This document shows positions 34,262-42,372 of a stretch of 64,000 bases of DNA, in pieces. The notes under the pieces are model-generated. The model ran no database searches. It had not been told where the DNA came from and saw nothing but the letters and a program-made list of their open reading frames with translations. The stretch comes from UBA1926 sp002337215 (GTDB lineage: Bacteria > Planctomycetota > Phycisphaerae > Phycisphaerales > UBA1924). A program made the translations under genes and the position numbers. Numbering within the stretch: the stretch's first letter is position 1; every line of letters begins with the position of its first letter. The stretch lies in assembly GCA_963973795.1 (NCBI GenBank), contig CAXBAF010000001.1, positions 124,001 to 188,000 on the forward strand, in the 5' to 3' direction.

Positions 34262-35434
34262 ATGCGACAGCTCCCATTCCATTACGCGTTCCGCAACCTG
34301 GGCCGAAGCGGTGTCCGCCTCGCAGCCTCGCTCATCGGCTCGACGCTCGTCGTCCTGCTCGTCCTCGCCTCGGGCGGTTTCGTGCGCGGCATGCAGCGCA
34401 CGCTCATCCAGGACACCAGCCTCCACGACAACATCATAATTCTCGGAACCGGCAGCGAAGAGGGCGTCGAGCGATCCCAGATCGACGCCTCGATCGACGG
34501 CATCGCCGCCGCGAGCATCCCTGGGCTCAAGGAACGCGCGGGTGTCATCTACGCCTCCCCTGAGATCCACGCAGCCCTTCCCGTCCGTGAGTCGGCCGAT
34601 AGCACTGAGGACCTCGCCGCCGTCATGCGAGGCGTCCGCCCCATCGCGTTGCTCGTCCACCCCGAGGTCGAGATCGTCGAGGGCCGAGCCCCACGAGGCG
34701 GGCGCGACGAACTCATGGTCGGCTCCCTCGCCGCGACCCGGCTCGGCCTGCCAAGCGCACGAGTCGCGGTGGGGCAGACGCTCCACTTCGACGACCGCGA
34801 CTGGACCATCGTCGGCCGATTCAACGCGCCCACAACCGTCATGGACGCCGAGATCTGGCTCCCCCTCACCGATCTTCAGATCGCCACCAACCGCGAATCG
34901 TCCTACTCATGCGTCGTCGTCACCCCCGAGACCGCGACATTCGCCGACGCCGATCTGTTCGCCAAGAGCAGGCTCGATCTCGAGATCACCGCGATCCGAG
35001 AATCGGATTACTACGCCTCCATCGCCGCGTTCTACGCACCAATCCGCGCCATGGTGATCGTCACGGCCGTCCTCATCGCCTCGGGTGGCATCCTCGGAGG
35101 CCTCAACACCATGTACGCCGCCTTCGCCGCACGCGTCCGTGAGGTCGGCATGCTCCAGTCTCTGGGCTTCAACCGCCTCGCCATCGTCGCGAACCTCACC
35201 GAGGAATCCGTCTTCGCGGCCGCGTGCGGCACGCTCATCGGTGCCACCCTCGGTCTCTTGCTGCTCAACGGGCTCGCCGTCCGCTTCTCGATGGGCGCGT
35301 TCGCCCTGACGATCGATGCGCCCGTGTTGCTCACCGGCATCGTCGGAGGCCTCGCCGTGGGGTTCATCGGCGCGATCCCCCCGGCCATCCGCTGCCTGCG
35401 TCTGCCGATCCCCGAGGCGCTCAAATCGTTCTGA
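34262..35434 (+). CDS. FtsX/MacB-family ABC permease 2
   Basis: 390 residues with the same 1+3 span layout (LIGSTLVVLLVLASGGFV near the start; MVIVTAVLIASGGILGGLNT, GTLIGATLGLLLLNGLAV and LLTGIVGGLAVGFIGAIPP at the end) and a periplasmic domain between. The coupling motif is VREVGMLQSLGFNRLAIVAN. The same frame stays open far upstream inside permease 1, but that is a GC-driven shadow; the ATG at 34262 begins the recognisable permease. It lies 26 nt after permease 1. Confidence 0.92.
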   Translation: MRQLPFHYAFRNLGRSGVRLAASLIGSTLVVLLVLASGGFVRGMQRTLIQDTSLHDNIIILGTGSEEGVERSQIDASIDGIAAASIPGLKERAGVIYASPEIHAALPVRESADSTEDLAAVMRGVRPIALLVHPEVEIVEGRAPRGGRDELMVGSLAATRLGLPSARVAVGQTLHFDDRDWTIVGRFNAPTTVMDAEIWLPLTDLQIATNRESSYSCVVVTPETATFADADLFAKSRLDLEITAIRESDYYASIAAFYAPIRAMVIVTAVLIASGGILGGLNTMYAAFAARVREVGMLQSLGFNRLAIVANLTEESVFAAACGTLIGATLGLLLLNGLAVRFSMGAFALTIDAPVLLTGIVGGLAVGFIGAIPPAIRCLRLPIPEALKSF

Positions 35435-35491
35435 CCATTCCCACAACCGCGTACTGTTCCTATGAATACACCACCGATCGAAGGAAATCCC

Positions 35492-36037
35492 ATGACCCGT
35501 AATGTCCCGATCACCTTCTCCGCAGCCCTCGCGACCGCCACGCTGCTCACCCTCGCCGCGTGCGACAACAGCGCACCCACCACCGATACCACAGACCCGT
35601 CCGCGGGCACGGGGCAACCCACCTGGGTCCTCGCGGCCGCTCCCGCCGACGCGATCAGCATCACCGACGCGAAGGCCAACGCCGCCGAAGGCGACACGAT
35701 CGTCCTGCGCGGCATCATCGGGGGCGAAGTCAAGCCGATGTCAGCAGACAGCCCCGTGCTCCGCGTCGTCGATTCGGGACTGTTCAACCGCTGCACGGCA
35801 GAAGCCGACCATTGCAGCACGCCGTGGGACTACTGCTGCGCCGATCCCGCCGACCTCGTCGCCAACTCCGCGACGATCCAGATCGTGGACGCCGACGGGA
35901 ACGCGATCAGCGGGGGACCGAGCGTCGGCGGACTCGAGCCGCTCGATGAAATCGTCGTCGTCGGCACCGTCGCCCCACGGCCGAGCAGCGATGTTCTGAT
36001 CGTCAAGGCGAACGGTGTCCACCGCATCGGCGGCTAA
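35492..36037 (+). CDS. Cys-rich lipoprotein at the end of the ABC operon
   Basis: 181 residues. A lipoprotein signal with lipobox TLAAC (mature Cys about residue 25) is followed by a Thr/Ser/Asp linker and a beta-type domain: AAEGDTIVLRGIIGGEV, VLRVVDSGLFNRC, then a Cys cluster (HCSTPWDYCCADP), then ATIQIVDADGNAISGG and LDEIVVVGTVAPR. It may be an OB-fold-like periplasmic protein. AAGGAAAT precedes the ATG at 35492. It lies 57 nt after permease 2 on the same strand and may serve the exporter. Confidence 0.75.
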   Translation: MTRNVPITFSAALATATLLTLAACDNSAPTTDTTDPSAGTGQPTWVLAAAPADAISITDAKANAAEGDTIVLRGIIGGEVKPMSADSPVLRVVDSGLFNRCTAEADHCSTPWDYCCADPADLVANSATIQIVDADGNAISGGPSVGGLEPLDEIVVVGTVAPRPSSDVLIVKANGVHRIGG

Positions 36038-36081
36038 GAACCCGAATCGCCGACGCGATCATCAACGAATCCCGGGGAACC

Positions 36082-36537
36082 ATGCTCAAAAAAGGCGAAC
36101 CAGCACCCGATTTCGAGATCGCCGACGCGGACGGCAGCCCGGTCCGCCTCTCTCGTTTACTCGAGAGAGGGCCCGTCGTTGTCGCGTTCTACCCCGCGGA
36201 TTTCACACCCGTCTGCACCGCCCAGGCCTGCATGATGCGCGACAACCACGCCCGGCTCACCGAAGCCGGGCTCCGTGTCGTCGCCATCAGCCCGCAGCCC
36301 GCGGATTCCAAGGCGCGTTTCCGTGACAAGCACGATCTCTCCCAGACACTCCTGGCCGATCCGGACCGGGTCGCGATCAAAGCGTTCGGCGTCGGGCTCC
36401 CGCTGGGGCTCGTCCGCCGGGCGACGTTCCTGATCGGCACGGACGGTGTCATCGCCGACCGCGTCGTCGCCGACCTCCGCGTCGGGCCGCACAGAGCGCT
36501 CATTGAACGAGCGGCCAGCAGCGCGAACAAGGGCTAG
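36082..36537 (+). CDS. PrxQ/BCP-type peroxiredoxin
   Basis: 151 residues. Thiol peroxidase of the AhpC/TSA superfamily that reduces hydroperoxides. Opens KKGEPAPDFEIADADG. The peroxidatic Cys45 sits in DFTPVCTAQAC, and Cys50 five residues on is the usual resolving Cys of the PrxQ type. Other family features are present (VVVAFYPADFTPVC, VVAISPQPADSKARF, RATFLIGTDGVI). It follows the lipoprotein after about 45 bp on the same strand and is convergent with the carotenoid genes, with the stops almost touching. Confidence 0.93.
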   Translation: MLKKGEPAPDFEIADADGSPVRLSRLLERGPVVVAFYPADFTPVCTAQACMMRDNHARLTEAGLRVVAISPQPADSKARFRDKHDLSQTLLADPDRVAIKAFGVGLPLGLVRRATFLIGTDGVIADRVVADLRVGPHRALIERAASSANKG

Positions 36538-36538
36538 T

Positions 36539-38248
36539 TTACGCGTACGCCGCGTCCGACCGCATCGCCGTCCGCAGCGCCCGCCACGCGATCGGGAACC
36601 ACGGCGTGTACCGCTCGGGGTGCGCTTTCAGGTCCGCGTCGATCTCAGCGGGGGTCATCCACCGCCAATCATCGGCCTCGTCGAGATTCAGTTCGGGCTT
36701 CCCGTCGAACCGGCCTATGAGCACGTGGTCCAACTCGTGCTCGGTCAGTCCCGATTCGGCGTCGTGCGCGCGGTACACGAACGATGTCATCGCCTCGACC
36801 GGCGCATCGATGCCCATCTCTTCCATCAGCCTGCGTCGGCCCGCATCGCCCGGTGTCTCACCCAGCCTGGGGTGGCTGCAGCACGTGTTCGTCCAAAGGC
36901 CGCCAAAGTGATATTTCGACGCCGACCGCCGCTGGAGCATGACGCGCCCGTCCGACGAGAACAGGAACACGCTGAACGCCCGGTGCAGCGTGCCACCATC
37001 GACGTGCGCCGCCAGCTTGCCCATCGTCCCGATGTCGTTGTCGTCCTCGTCCACCAGCACAACCGATTCCTCGGCGATGTCGTTCGATGTGTCCACCGTC
37101 CCCGAGGCGGATTCCGGACCGGCGTCCATCGTCCGCCCGCGCCAGCGCCGCGTCCCGCGTTTGTCCTTGACGAAGCTGTGCCACTGGACCGCGATCATCA
37201 CCGCGACCGTCACCGGGTGAAGCACCGCGAGAAACGCGGTGTGCCGGAACCGACGCGCCAGAGCGAAGCGCTGCACCATCGCGGCAATGACCGCGACGAG
37301 CAGCAGCGGCATCGCGGGCGTGCGCACACCCGAGGCCAGCACCCACGCGAGCCCAACCCAAGGCCCGATGTGGGCGATCAGGTGGAACACCGTCAGGAAG
37401 ACCAGCAGCCCGACCGAGCCGAGCCCCTCGTACGCGTTCTTGGCAAACCCGCGCCACGATTCGTCGAGCCCCCGGTACATCCGCACCGAGCACACGCGTG
37501 TCCCGTCGAACAGGTCTGTTCGATGGCCCGCCGACCGGAACGCCCGCGGCAGCTTGATCCCGTCGTGCATCGAATCGGCGCAGACCGTGTGCCCGCCGAC
37601 AGCCCGGTACGTCGCCGTGCACGCAAGCAGGTACTGCCCGCACCCCGCCGCCGCTGCCGGGTCCGCCGAGTTTCGCATCCGGGGGAACGGCAGATAGCTG
37701 AACAACACAAAGAAGATCGACGGAACGGTCAGCAGCTCCCCGAGCGTCCGCACGATCTGACGCGGGAACGTCGAGACAAGGTCCACCCCGGTGCGCTCCG
37801 CGAACGCGAGCCCCGCGCCCACCGCGCCCGGTTCGAACCGCACGTCGGCATCGGTGAACAGAAGCCACTCGCCACGGGCGGCCTCGCTCATCCGATGGCA
37901 GCCGTGCTGTTTGCCGTTCCACCCGGCGGGCAGAGGTCGGGTCACCACCGTGCGCACACGGTCATCCTCGGCCGTCAACCGACTCAGGATTTCCGGTGTC
38001 GCGTCGGTGCTCTCATCGTCGTAGACGAGCACCTCGATCGCGCGATGGTCGCTCGCCAGCAGGCTCCGCACGCACGCCTCGATGTTCTCTTCCTCGTCGC
38101 GGGCCGGGATGCACACGCTGACGAGCGTTCCCTCGGATGCCGGACCGCGCGAGGATCGGAACACCGAGAGATTGATCAGCGTCATCACGAGCGTGAGCAC
38201 CGCCCCGAACGCACCGACCGCCGCGAGCACGATGAATATGAGACTCAC
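36539..38248 (-). CDS. Glycosyltransferase family 2 fused to type I IPP isomerase
   Basis: 569 residues in one frame. An N-terminal membrane anchor (about 2-27) is followed by a GT2 domain (VSVCIPARDEEENIEACVRS, VYDDESTDAT, WNGKQHGCH, the DxD-like TDADVRF) and about three spans (to about 370), a CrtQ/HpnB-like layout. From about residue 394 an intact type I isopentenyl-diphosphate isomerase follows: WTNTCCSHP with the active-site Cys, Nudix-like GETPGDAGRRRLMEEMG, and HELDHVLIG. An internal ATG before the second domain could also make it separately. The GTG start at 38248 overlaps the acyltransferase stop (GTGA). Likely supplies isoprenoid units and glycosylates a carotenoid. Confidence 0.85.
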   Translation of the reverse strand: MSLIFIVLAAVGAFGAVLTLVMTLINLSVFRSSRGPASEGTLVSVCIPARDEEENIEACVRSLLASDHRAIEVLVYDDESTDATPEILSRLTAEDDRVRTVVTRPLPAGWNGKQHGCHRMSEAARGEWLLFTDADVRFEPGAVGAGLAFAERTGVDLVSTFPRQIVRTLGELLTVPSIFFVLFSYLPFPRMRNSADPAAAAGCGQYLLACTATYRAVGGHTVCADSMHDGIKLPRAFRSAGHRTDLFDGTRVCSVRMYRGLDESWRGFAKNAYEGLGSVGLLVFLTVFHLIAHIGPWVGLAWVLASGVRTPAMPLLLVAVIAAMVQRFALARRFRHTAFLAVLHPVTVAVMIAVQWHSFVKDKRGTRRWRGRTMDAGPESASGTVDTSNDIAEESVVLVDEDDNDIGTMGKLAAHVDGGTLHRAFSVFLFSSDGRVMLQRRSASKYHFGGLWTNTCCSHPRLGETPGDAGRRRLMEEMGIDAPVEAMTSFVYRAHDAESGLTEHELDHVLIGRFDGKPELNLDEADDWRWMTPAEIDADLKAHPERYTPWFPIAWRALRTAMRSDAAYA

Positions 38249-39090
38249 GCGATCGTCTCCCGCCGCCGATGCTGATCGACCCCACCGCGCACGGCCGGGT
38301 CGATCGCAGCACGCTTGCCCCGAAGCCGGAGCAGCAGGTCGTACACCGGATGGACCGAAGCCCCCGCACGCCCGAACAGAGGCTCGAACGCCGATCGGTC
38401 TCGTTCGATCGAGAGCGCCGCGAGTTCCTGCCGGCCGAGTTCCATCGTCTCGGTGAGCGCACGCGTCCAACCCGCCGTCGAATGCAGCGTGGGCTCGCGG
38501 CACGGGCGAGCATGAATCAACAATTCGGGTTTCCGGTCCGCCCAGAACACATACTCGCACGTCGCCGCCGCGACCCGCACGCCATCCAGCCGAGCCGCCA
38601 GCGCCCCAGCCCCCGGGCGGAGCCGGACCGATGGACGCACATCCGTGAACAAGCCCTGGGGTGTCAGCCCCAGCAGCGTCCGCGGCTCGCGATCAAAGAG
38701 ATGAACCCCGTGCGACACGAACGCGTCCATCGCCCCCGGGTGCTCGGGCTCGATGCCGAACAGCCCGAGCCGGCGCATGAATCTGAACTTCGCCAGTTGC
38801 TCGGCCTCGATCGGAGACGCCAGCACCCGTGTCGGCGCAAACATTCTCGCGAGCACGAGCCCCACGAGCGGATCCCACCACGAGGCGTGGTTCATCGCCA
38901 CGATCGCGGGCCCATCGTGCGCTTCGAGCGATCGCAAGACCGCCCCGGATCCCACGGTCAGCCGAACGTTCGCGAAGTCTTTTTGCAGCATGCGAGCGCT
39001 GTAGCCCGAGAAGAACCGCGTGAACCACGCGCTCCGGCGTGAGGGCGTGATCGCTTCGTGTCCAGGGGGTTGGATCAGGTTGCCGCCCAT
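38245..39090 (-). CDS. PlsC-like acyltransferase of the carotenoid locus
   Basis: 281 residues. The NHxxxxD acyltransferase motif is present (MNHASWWDPLVGL), with an FAPTRVLAS block after it and LGLTPQGLFTDVRPSVRLRP downstream as the usual acceptor-site block. It probably transfers a fatty acyl chain to the glycosylated carotenoid, by analogy with the staphyloxanthin route; general lysophospholipid acylation is the alternative. The start overlaps the desaturase end by 16 nt, and its stop overlaps the next gene's start. Confidence 0.85.
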   Translation of the reverse strand: MGGNLIQPPGHEAITPSRRSAWFTRFFSGYSARMLQKDFANVRLTVGSGAVLRSLEAHDGPAIVAMNHASWWDPLVGLVLARMFAPTRVLASPIEAEQLAKFRFMRRLGLFGIEPEHPGAMDAFVSHGVHLFDREPRTLLGLTPQGLFTDVRPSVRLRPGAGALAARLDGVRVAAATCEYVFWADRKPELLIHARPCREPTLHSTAGWTRALTETMELGRQELAALSIERDRSAFEPLFGRAGASVHPVYDLLLRLRGKRAAIDPAVRGGVDQHRRRETIA

Positions 39091-40742
39091 GCCGGGGCCG
39101 CCTCTCGCTCGCCGCTGGTCGCGCCCGCGACATCCCGCTGGTGGCGGAACTCGCCGGGCCCGGGCTGCCCGCTCGTCGCGGCGAGATCCATCGCCGGCAG
39201 CCCGAGATCGTTTGCCAGCGTGTCCGCCGCGGTGACGCCGCTCATCAGCACCATCGGCATCCCCGGCCCCGGATTCACGCTCCCGCCCGCAAAGTACAGG
39301 CCATCGAGGGCCTTGCTCGTGTTTTTGGGCTTGAACCCGCCGCCCAGTTTCCCGTGGCTCGCCAGCCCATAGATCGCCCCGCCCTCGGCGTTGTACATCG
39401 CCTCGATGCCGGTCGGCGTGAGCGAACGCTCGACGACGATGTGCTCCTCGATGTCGGGCATCCCCATCCGCTTGAGCTTCTCGATGATGACCGGGCGATA
39501 CTCGGCGATGAACCGATCTTGGTCGGCCTGCAGCGACCCGGCGCGGATGTAGGGGGTGTGCACGAGAATATAAAGTGCCTCGCCCCCCTCGGGGGCCTGG
39601 GACGGGTCCGTGCGCGAGGGCGCCGCGATATACATCGTCGGGTCGCGGGCGGGGATGCCCTTGCTGTAGATATCCCCGAACTCATCCTCGCTCACTTTGC
39701 TGAAGTAGAAGTTGTGGTGCGCAAGCTGGTCATACTGCCGGTCGAGCCCGAGGTAGAGCACGATCCCGCTGCACGCGGGGGTGTACTTCTTGCTGATCTT
39801 CTTCGCCTCGGCGAGCGCCGCGGGTGTACCGATGAGATCTTTGAGTGTCCGTTGCACGTCGCAGTTGGAGACGACCGCGTCGGCCTCTACCGTGCGCCCG
39901 TCCGCGAGCGTGATGCCCGTCGCCTTGCCACCGAACTCGTTGATCCTGACGACCTTGTGGCCCAGGATCTTTTCCACGCCCATCTCGTCGGCCAGACGAC
40001 CGAGCGCCCGCGCGACCATCCGGGTCCCGCCCATCGGGTACCAGCACCCCTGGTCCACCTGGGCCGACGCGATCATCGTCAGGATCGCGGGCGCAAGAAA
40101 CGGGCTCGAACCGACATACTGCAGGAAATGCTCAAGGATCTGCAGCACGTGCGGCTCCCGCACGTGCTTCTGGGCGGTCTTACCGACCGTCGAGTGCAGC
40201 CGCATCGCCAGCGCATCGCTCATCACCTCTTTATCGCCGGGCTTTGTCCCGCGCATCACGTCGCCGACCCCGCCCACATCGCGGTAGAAGAACACATTCC
40301 GGCTCAGCCGGTTCATCCGCCGGCTGTACTCGATGAACTTCTTGTACCCCGCCCCCGCGTTCTGACCGGGCAGCACCTCGTCGATGTGCGCCGCCATCGC
40401 GTCCATGTCCTCGAACAGATCGATGACCGTCCCGTCCTCGAACGCGCACCGCCACTGCGGGTCAAGACGGATCAGGTCGATGTAGTTCTCGACCTTCTTG
40501 CCCGCCCGCCGGATGATTCCGCTGATCACCTCCGGGAGCGTGAGGATCGTCGGGCCCATGTCGAAGGTGAACCCGTCCTGGGCGAGAACGTTCATCTTCC
40601 CGCCCAGGTGCTCGTTCGATTCGACGACCGTGACGTCCGCCCCGCGGGTCGCGAGTTCCACCGCCGCGGACAGGCCGCCGAGACCGCCCCCCACGACGAC
40701 GACTCTGGTCCGAGGGCCTTGAATATCGCTGGTCGTGATCAT
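39075..40742 (-). CDS. CrtI/CrtN-type carotenoid desaturase or oxidase
   Basis: 555 residues. FAD-dependent desaturase of the phytoene/diapophytoene group: Rossmann motif VVVVGGGLGGLSAAVELATR near residue 15, HLGGKMNVLAQDGFTFDMGP, and a C-terminal FAD signature GLYFAGGSVNPGPGMPMVLM. A C-terminal tail (SGQPGPGEFRHQRD) is not conserved in the family as I know it. AAAGGAA precedes the ATG at 40742; the frame upstream is a shadow. The head of a downstream pair (acyltransferase, then GT-IDI). Whether it acts on C30 or C40 substrates, as desaturase or oxidase, cannot be told by eye. Confidence 0.93.
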   Translation of the reverse strand: MITTSDIQGPRTRVVVVGGGLGGLSAAVELATRGADVTVVESNEHLGGKMNVLAQDGFTFDMGPTILTLPEVISGIIRRAGKKVENYIDLIRLDPQWRCAFEDGTVIDLFEDMDAMAAHIDEVLPGQNAGAGYKKFIEYSRRMNRLSRNVFFYRDVGGVGDVMRGTKPGDKEVMSDALAMRLHSTVGKTAQKHVREPHVLQILEHFLQYVGSSPFLAPAILTMIASAQVDQGCWYPMGGTRMVARALGRLADEMGVEKILGHKVVRINEFGGKATGITLADGRTVEADAVVSNCDVQRTLKDLIGTPAALAEAKKISKKYTPACSGIVLYLGLDRQYDQLAHHNFYFSKVSEDEFGDIYSKGIPARDPTMYIAAPSRTDPSQAPEGGEALYILVHTPYIRAGSLQADQDRFIAEYRPVIIEKLKRMGMPDIEEHIVVERSLTPTGIEAMYNAEGGAIYGLASHGKLGGGFKPKNTSKALDGLYFAGGSVNPGPGMPMVLMSGVTAADTLANDLGLPAMDLAATSGQPGPGEFRHQRDVAGATSGEREAAPAWAAT

Positions 40743-40839
40743 CGCCCGTTCCTTTCGCCGTGGTCGGCTCGCCGGACGCACCCGGTGCCGCGATCTCGCG
40801 AGATTCGCCCGCATGCATTCCGATTCAGACCCGACGCGT

Positions 40840-42255
40840 TCAACCGTACAGCCAAGCCGCGAATCGGGCAATACGTCGCCTGATCGCGGCATCTGGCTCG
40901 GAGAGCGGGGTGCGCACAACTCGCCCCGTTCGACTCACGAACACTGGGCGGGTCATCGCCAGCAGGCCCTCCGCCCCCCGGGAGACCCCCCAGCCCGACT
41001 CCCCGAGACCCCCGATCCCGAGACCCGGGTGCCCAGTCGGGACCACGCAATCGTTGATGATTACCACCGTTGACCCCAGCCTCGGCGCCAAACTGTCGGC
41101 CCGCTTCAGGTCGCGTGTGAACACCGCCGTCGCGAGCTTCTTGGGGATCCCGGCGTGCACCGCGAGGGCCTCATCAGCACAATCAACACCGACGACCGCC
41201 ATCGCAGGACCGAAATGGTCGCCCGACACCAGCCCCGACACCAGCCCCGGCACCAGCCCCGAAGCCGGGCCAGTCTCATGCTTCTGCCACCCGACCACGA
41301 ACGGGGGCACCCCCGACGCGCCGCTGATCCACGACCCGCCGTGCCGCTCGACCGCGTCCCGTGCAAGGGCACCGCTCCGTTCCAGTTCATCAGGCCGGGC
41401 GATGGTCTCGTCTCTCGGCTCCGCGAGCGCCCCGGCCAACCCCGCCACAAACCGCTCGTACACGCCCCGCTCGACCAGCACCCGCCGGGGTGCCATGCAG
41501 GTCTGCCCCGCGTTGAGTCGGAGGGCGAACGCGACCGCCCGGGCGGCGAGATCGACGTCCGCATCCGCGAGGACGATCGCCGAATCGCTCCCCGAGAGTT
41601 CCAGCGTGCTCGGCGTCAGCGATTCCGAGAGCGTGCGGGCGATCGACCGCCCGACGTCCGTCGACCCGGTGAACACGACGTGATCGAAGCGGTGCTCGGT
41701 CAGCAGCCGCTCGCCCGCCCCGCGCGAGGCATCAACCCGCGACAAGCGGTCGTCGCCGAGCCCGGCTTCTTGCGCCAGATCGAGGAGCAGGCCCTGCGAT
41801 CTCGGCGTTCGTTCGCTGGGCTTGACCCAGACCCGGTTTCCCCCCGCGATCGCGTGGATCAGTTGCACGCCGAGCAGCTGGATCGGGTAGTTCCACGTCG
41901 CGATGATCGCGACGTCGCCCAGGGGCGCGCGCACAACCCGATGCTGTTGCCCGATCTGGAAGATCCCGCCGCCGCGTACCCGGCGCGGCCGAAGCACCCG
42001 CCGGGCCCGTTTCTCGGTCCACCGGCAGGCCGACAGCAGCGGGAGGATCTCGGCCGTGAGCGTCTCGAACGCCGGCTTGCCGAGTTCCTCGCCGACCTCT
42101 TCGCACACGGTCTCGATGTTCCGGGCAAGCAAGGCACGAAACCGGCGCACCCATGCCAGATCAGCCAGATCAGCCGAGATCGACGAACGCTCCCGGATCC
42201 GGTTCAGCGGGAGCTCCCTCCCGCAGGATTCTGACTTTGTTCCGGGCGTTCGCAT
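40840..42255 (-). CDS. Aldehyde dehydrogenase of the carotenoid locus
   Basis: 471 residues. NAD(P)-dependent ALDH: ATWNYP, WVKPSE, VVFTGSTDVGRSIA, LELSGSDSAIVL with the general-base Glu, and catalytic Cys253 in LNAGQTCMAPRRV. Its place beside desaturase genes suggests oxidation of a carotenoid aldehyde to the acid, as in staphyloxanthin-type routes. A short low-complexity insertion (SGLVPGLVSGLVSG) comes from a 12-bp tandem repeat. Start at ATG 42255; the frame upstream reads through the divergent gene. The CrtI gene lies 97 nt downstream. Confidence 0.9.
   Translation of the reverse strand: MRTPGTKSESCGRELPLNRIRERSSISADLADLAWVRRFRALLARNIETVCEEVGEELGKPAFETLTAEILPLLSACRWTEKRARRVLRPRRVRGGGIFQIGQQHRVVRAPLGDVAIIATWNYPIQLLGVQLIHAIAGGNRVWVKPSERTPRSQGLLLDLAQEAGLGDDRLSRVDASRGAGERLLTEHRFDHVVFTGSTDVGRSIARTLSESLTPSTLELSGSDSAIVLADADVDLAARAVAFALRLNAGQTCMAPRRVLVERGVYERFVAGLAGALAEPRDETIARPDELERSGALARDAVERHGGSWISGASGVPPFVVGWQKHETGPASGLVPGLVSGLVSGDHFGPAMAVVGVDCADEALAVHAGIPKKLATAVFTRDLKRADSLAPRLGSTVVIINDCVVPTGHPGLGIGGLGESGWGVSRGAEGLLAMTRPVFVSRTGRVVRTPLSEPDAAIRRRIARFAAWLYG
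41222..41257. repeat. 12-bp tandem repeat, three copies, inside the ALDH gene
   Basis: Unit CCCGACACCAGC twice, then CCCGGCACCAGC, followed by a partial unit. It encodes a Gly-Leu-Val-Ser/Pro repeat in the ALDH and keeps the frame. Copy number may vary between strains. Confidence 0.8.
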
Positions 42256-42372
42256 CCGAGAGACAGTATCGTCGAAGCCGCTTGTACACGAAGCGCTGGG
42301 ACTCGATTCCACGCCAATGCGGGCGATAGCGGCGTGCTCGGCCGGCGTAGTCGGATAGTCTGGCAGGAACAC

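Noticed and set aside
36446..38275. Long open frame antisense to the GT-IDI fusion
   Set aside because: Arg/His/Pro-rich shadow; no motifs.
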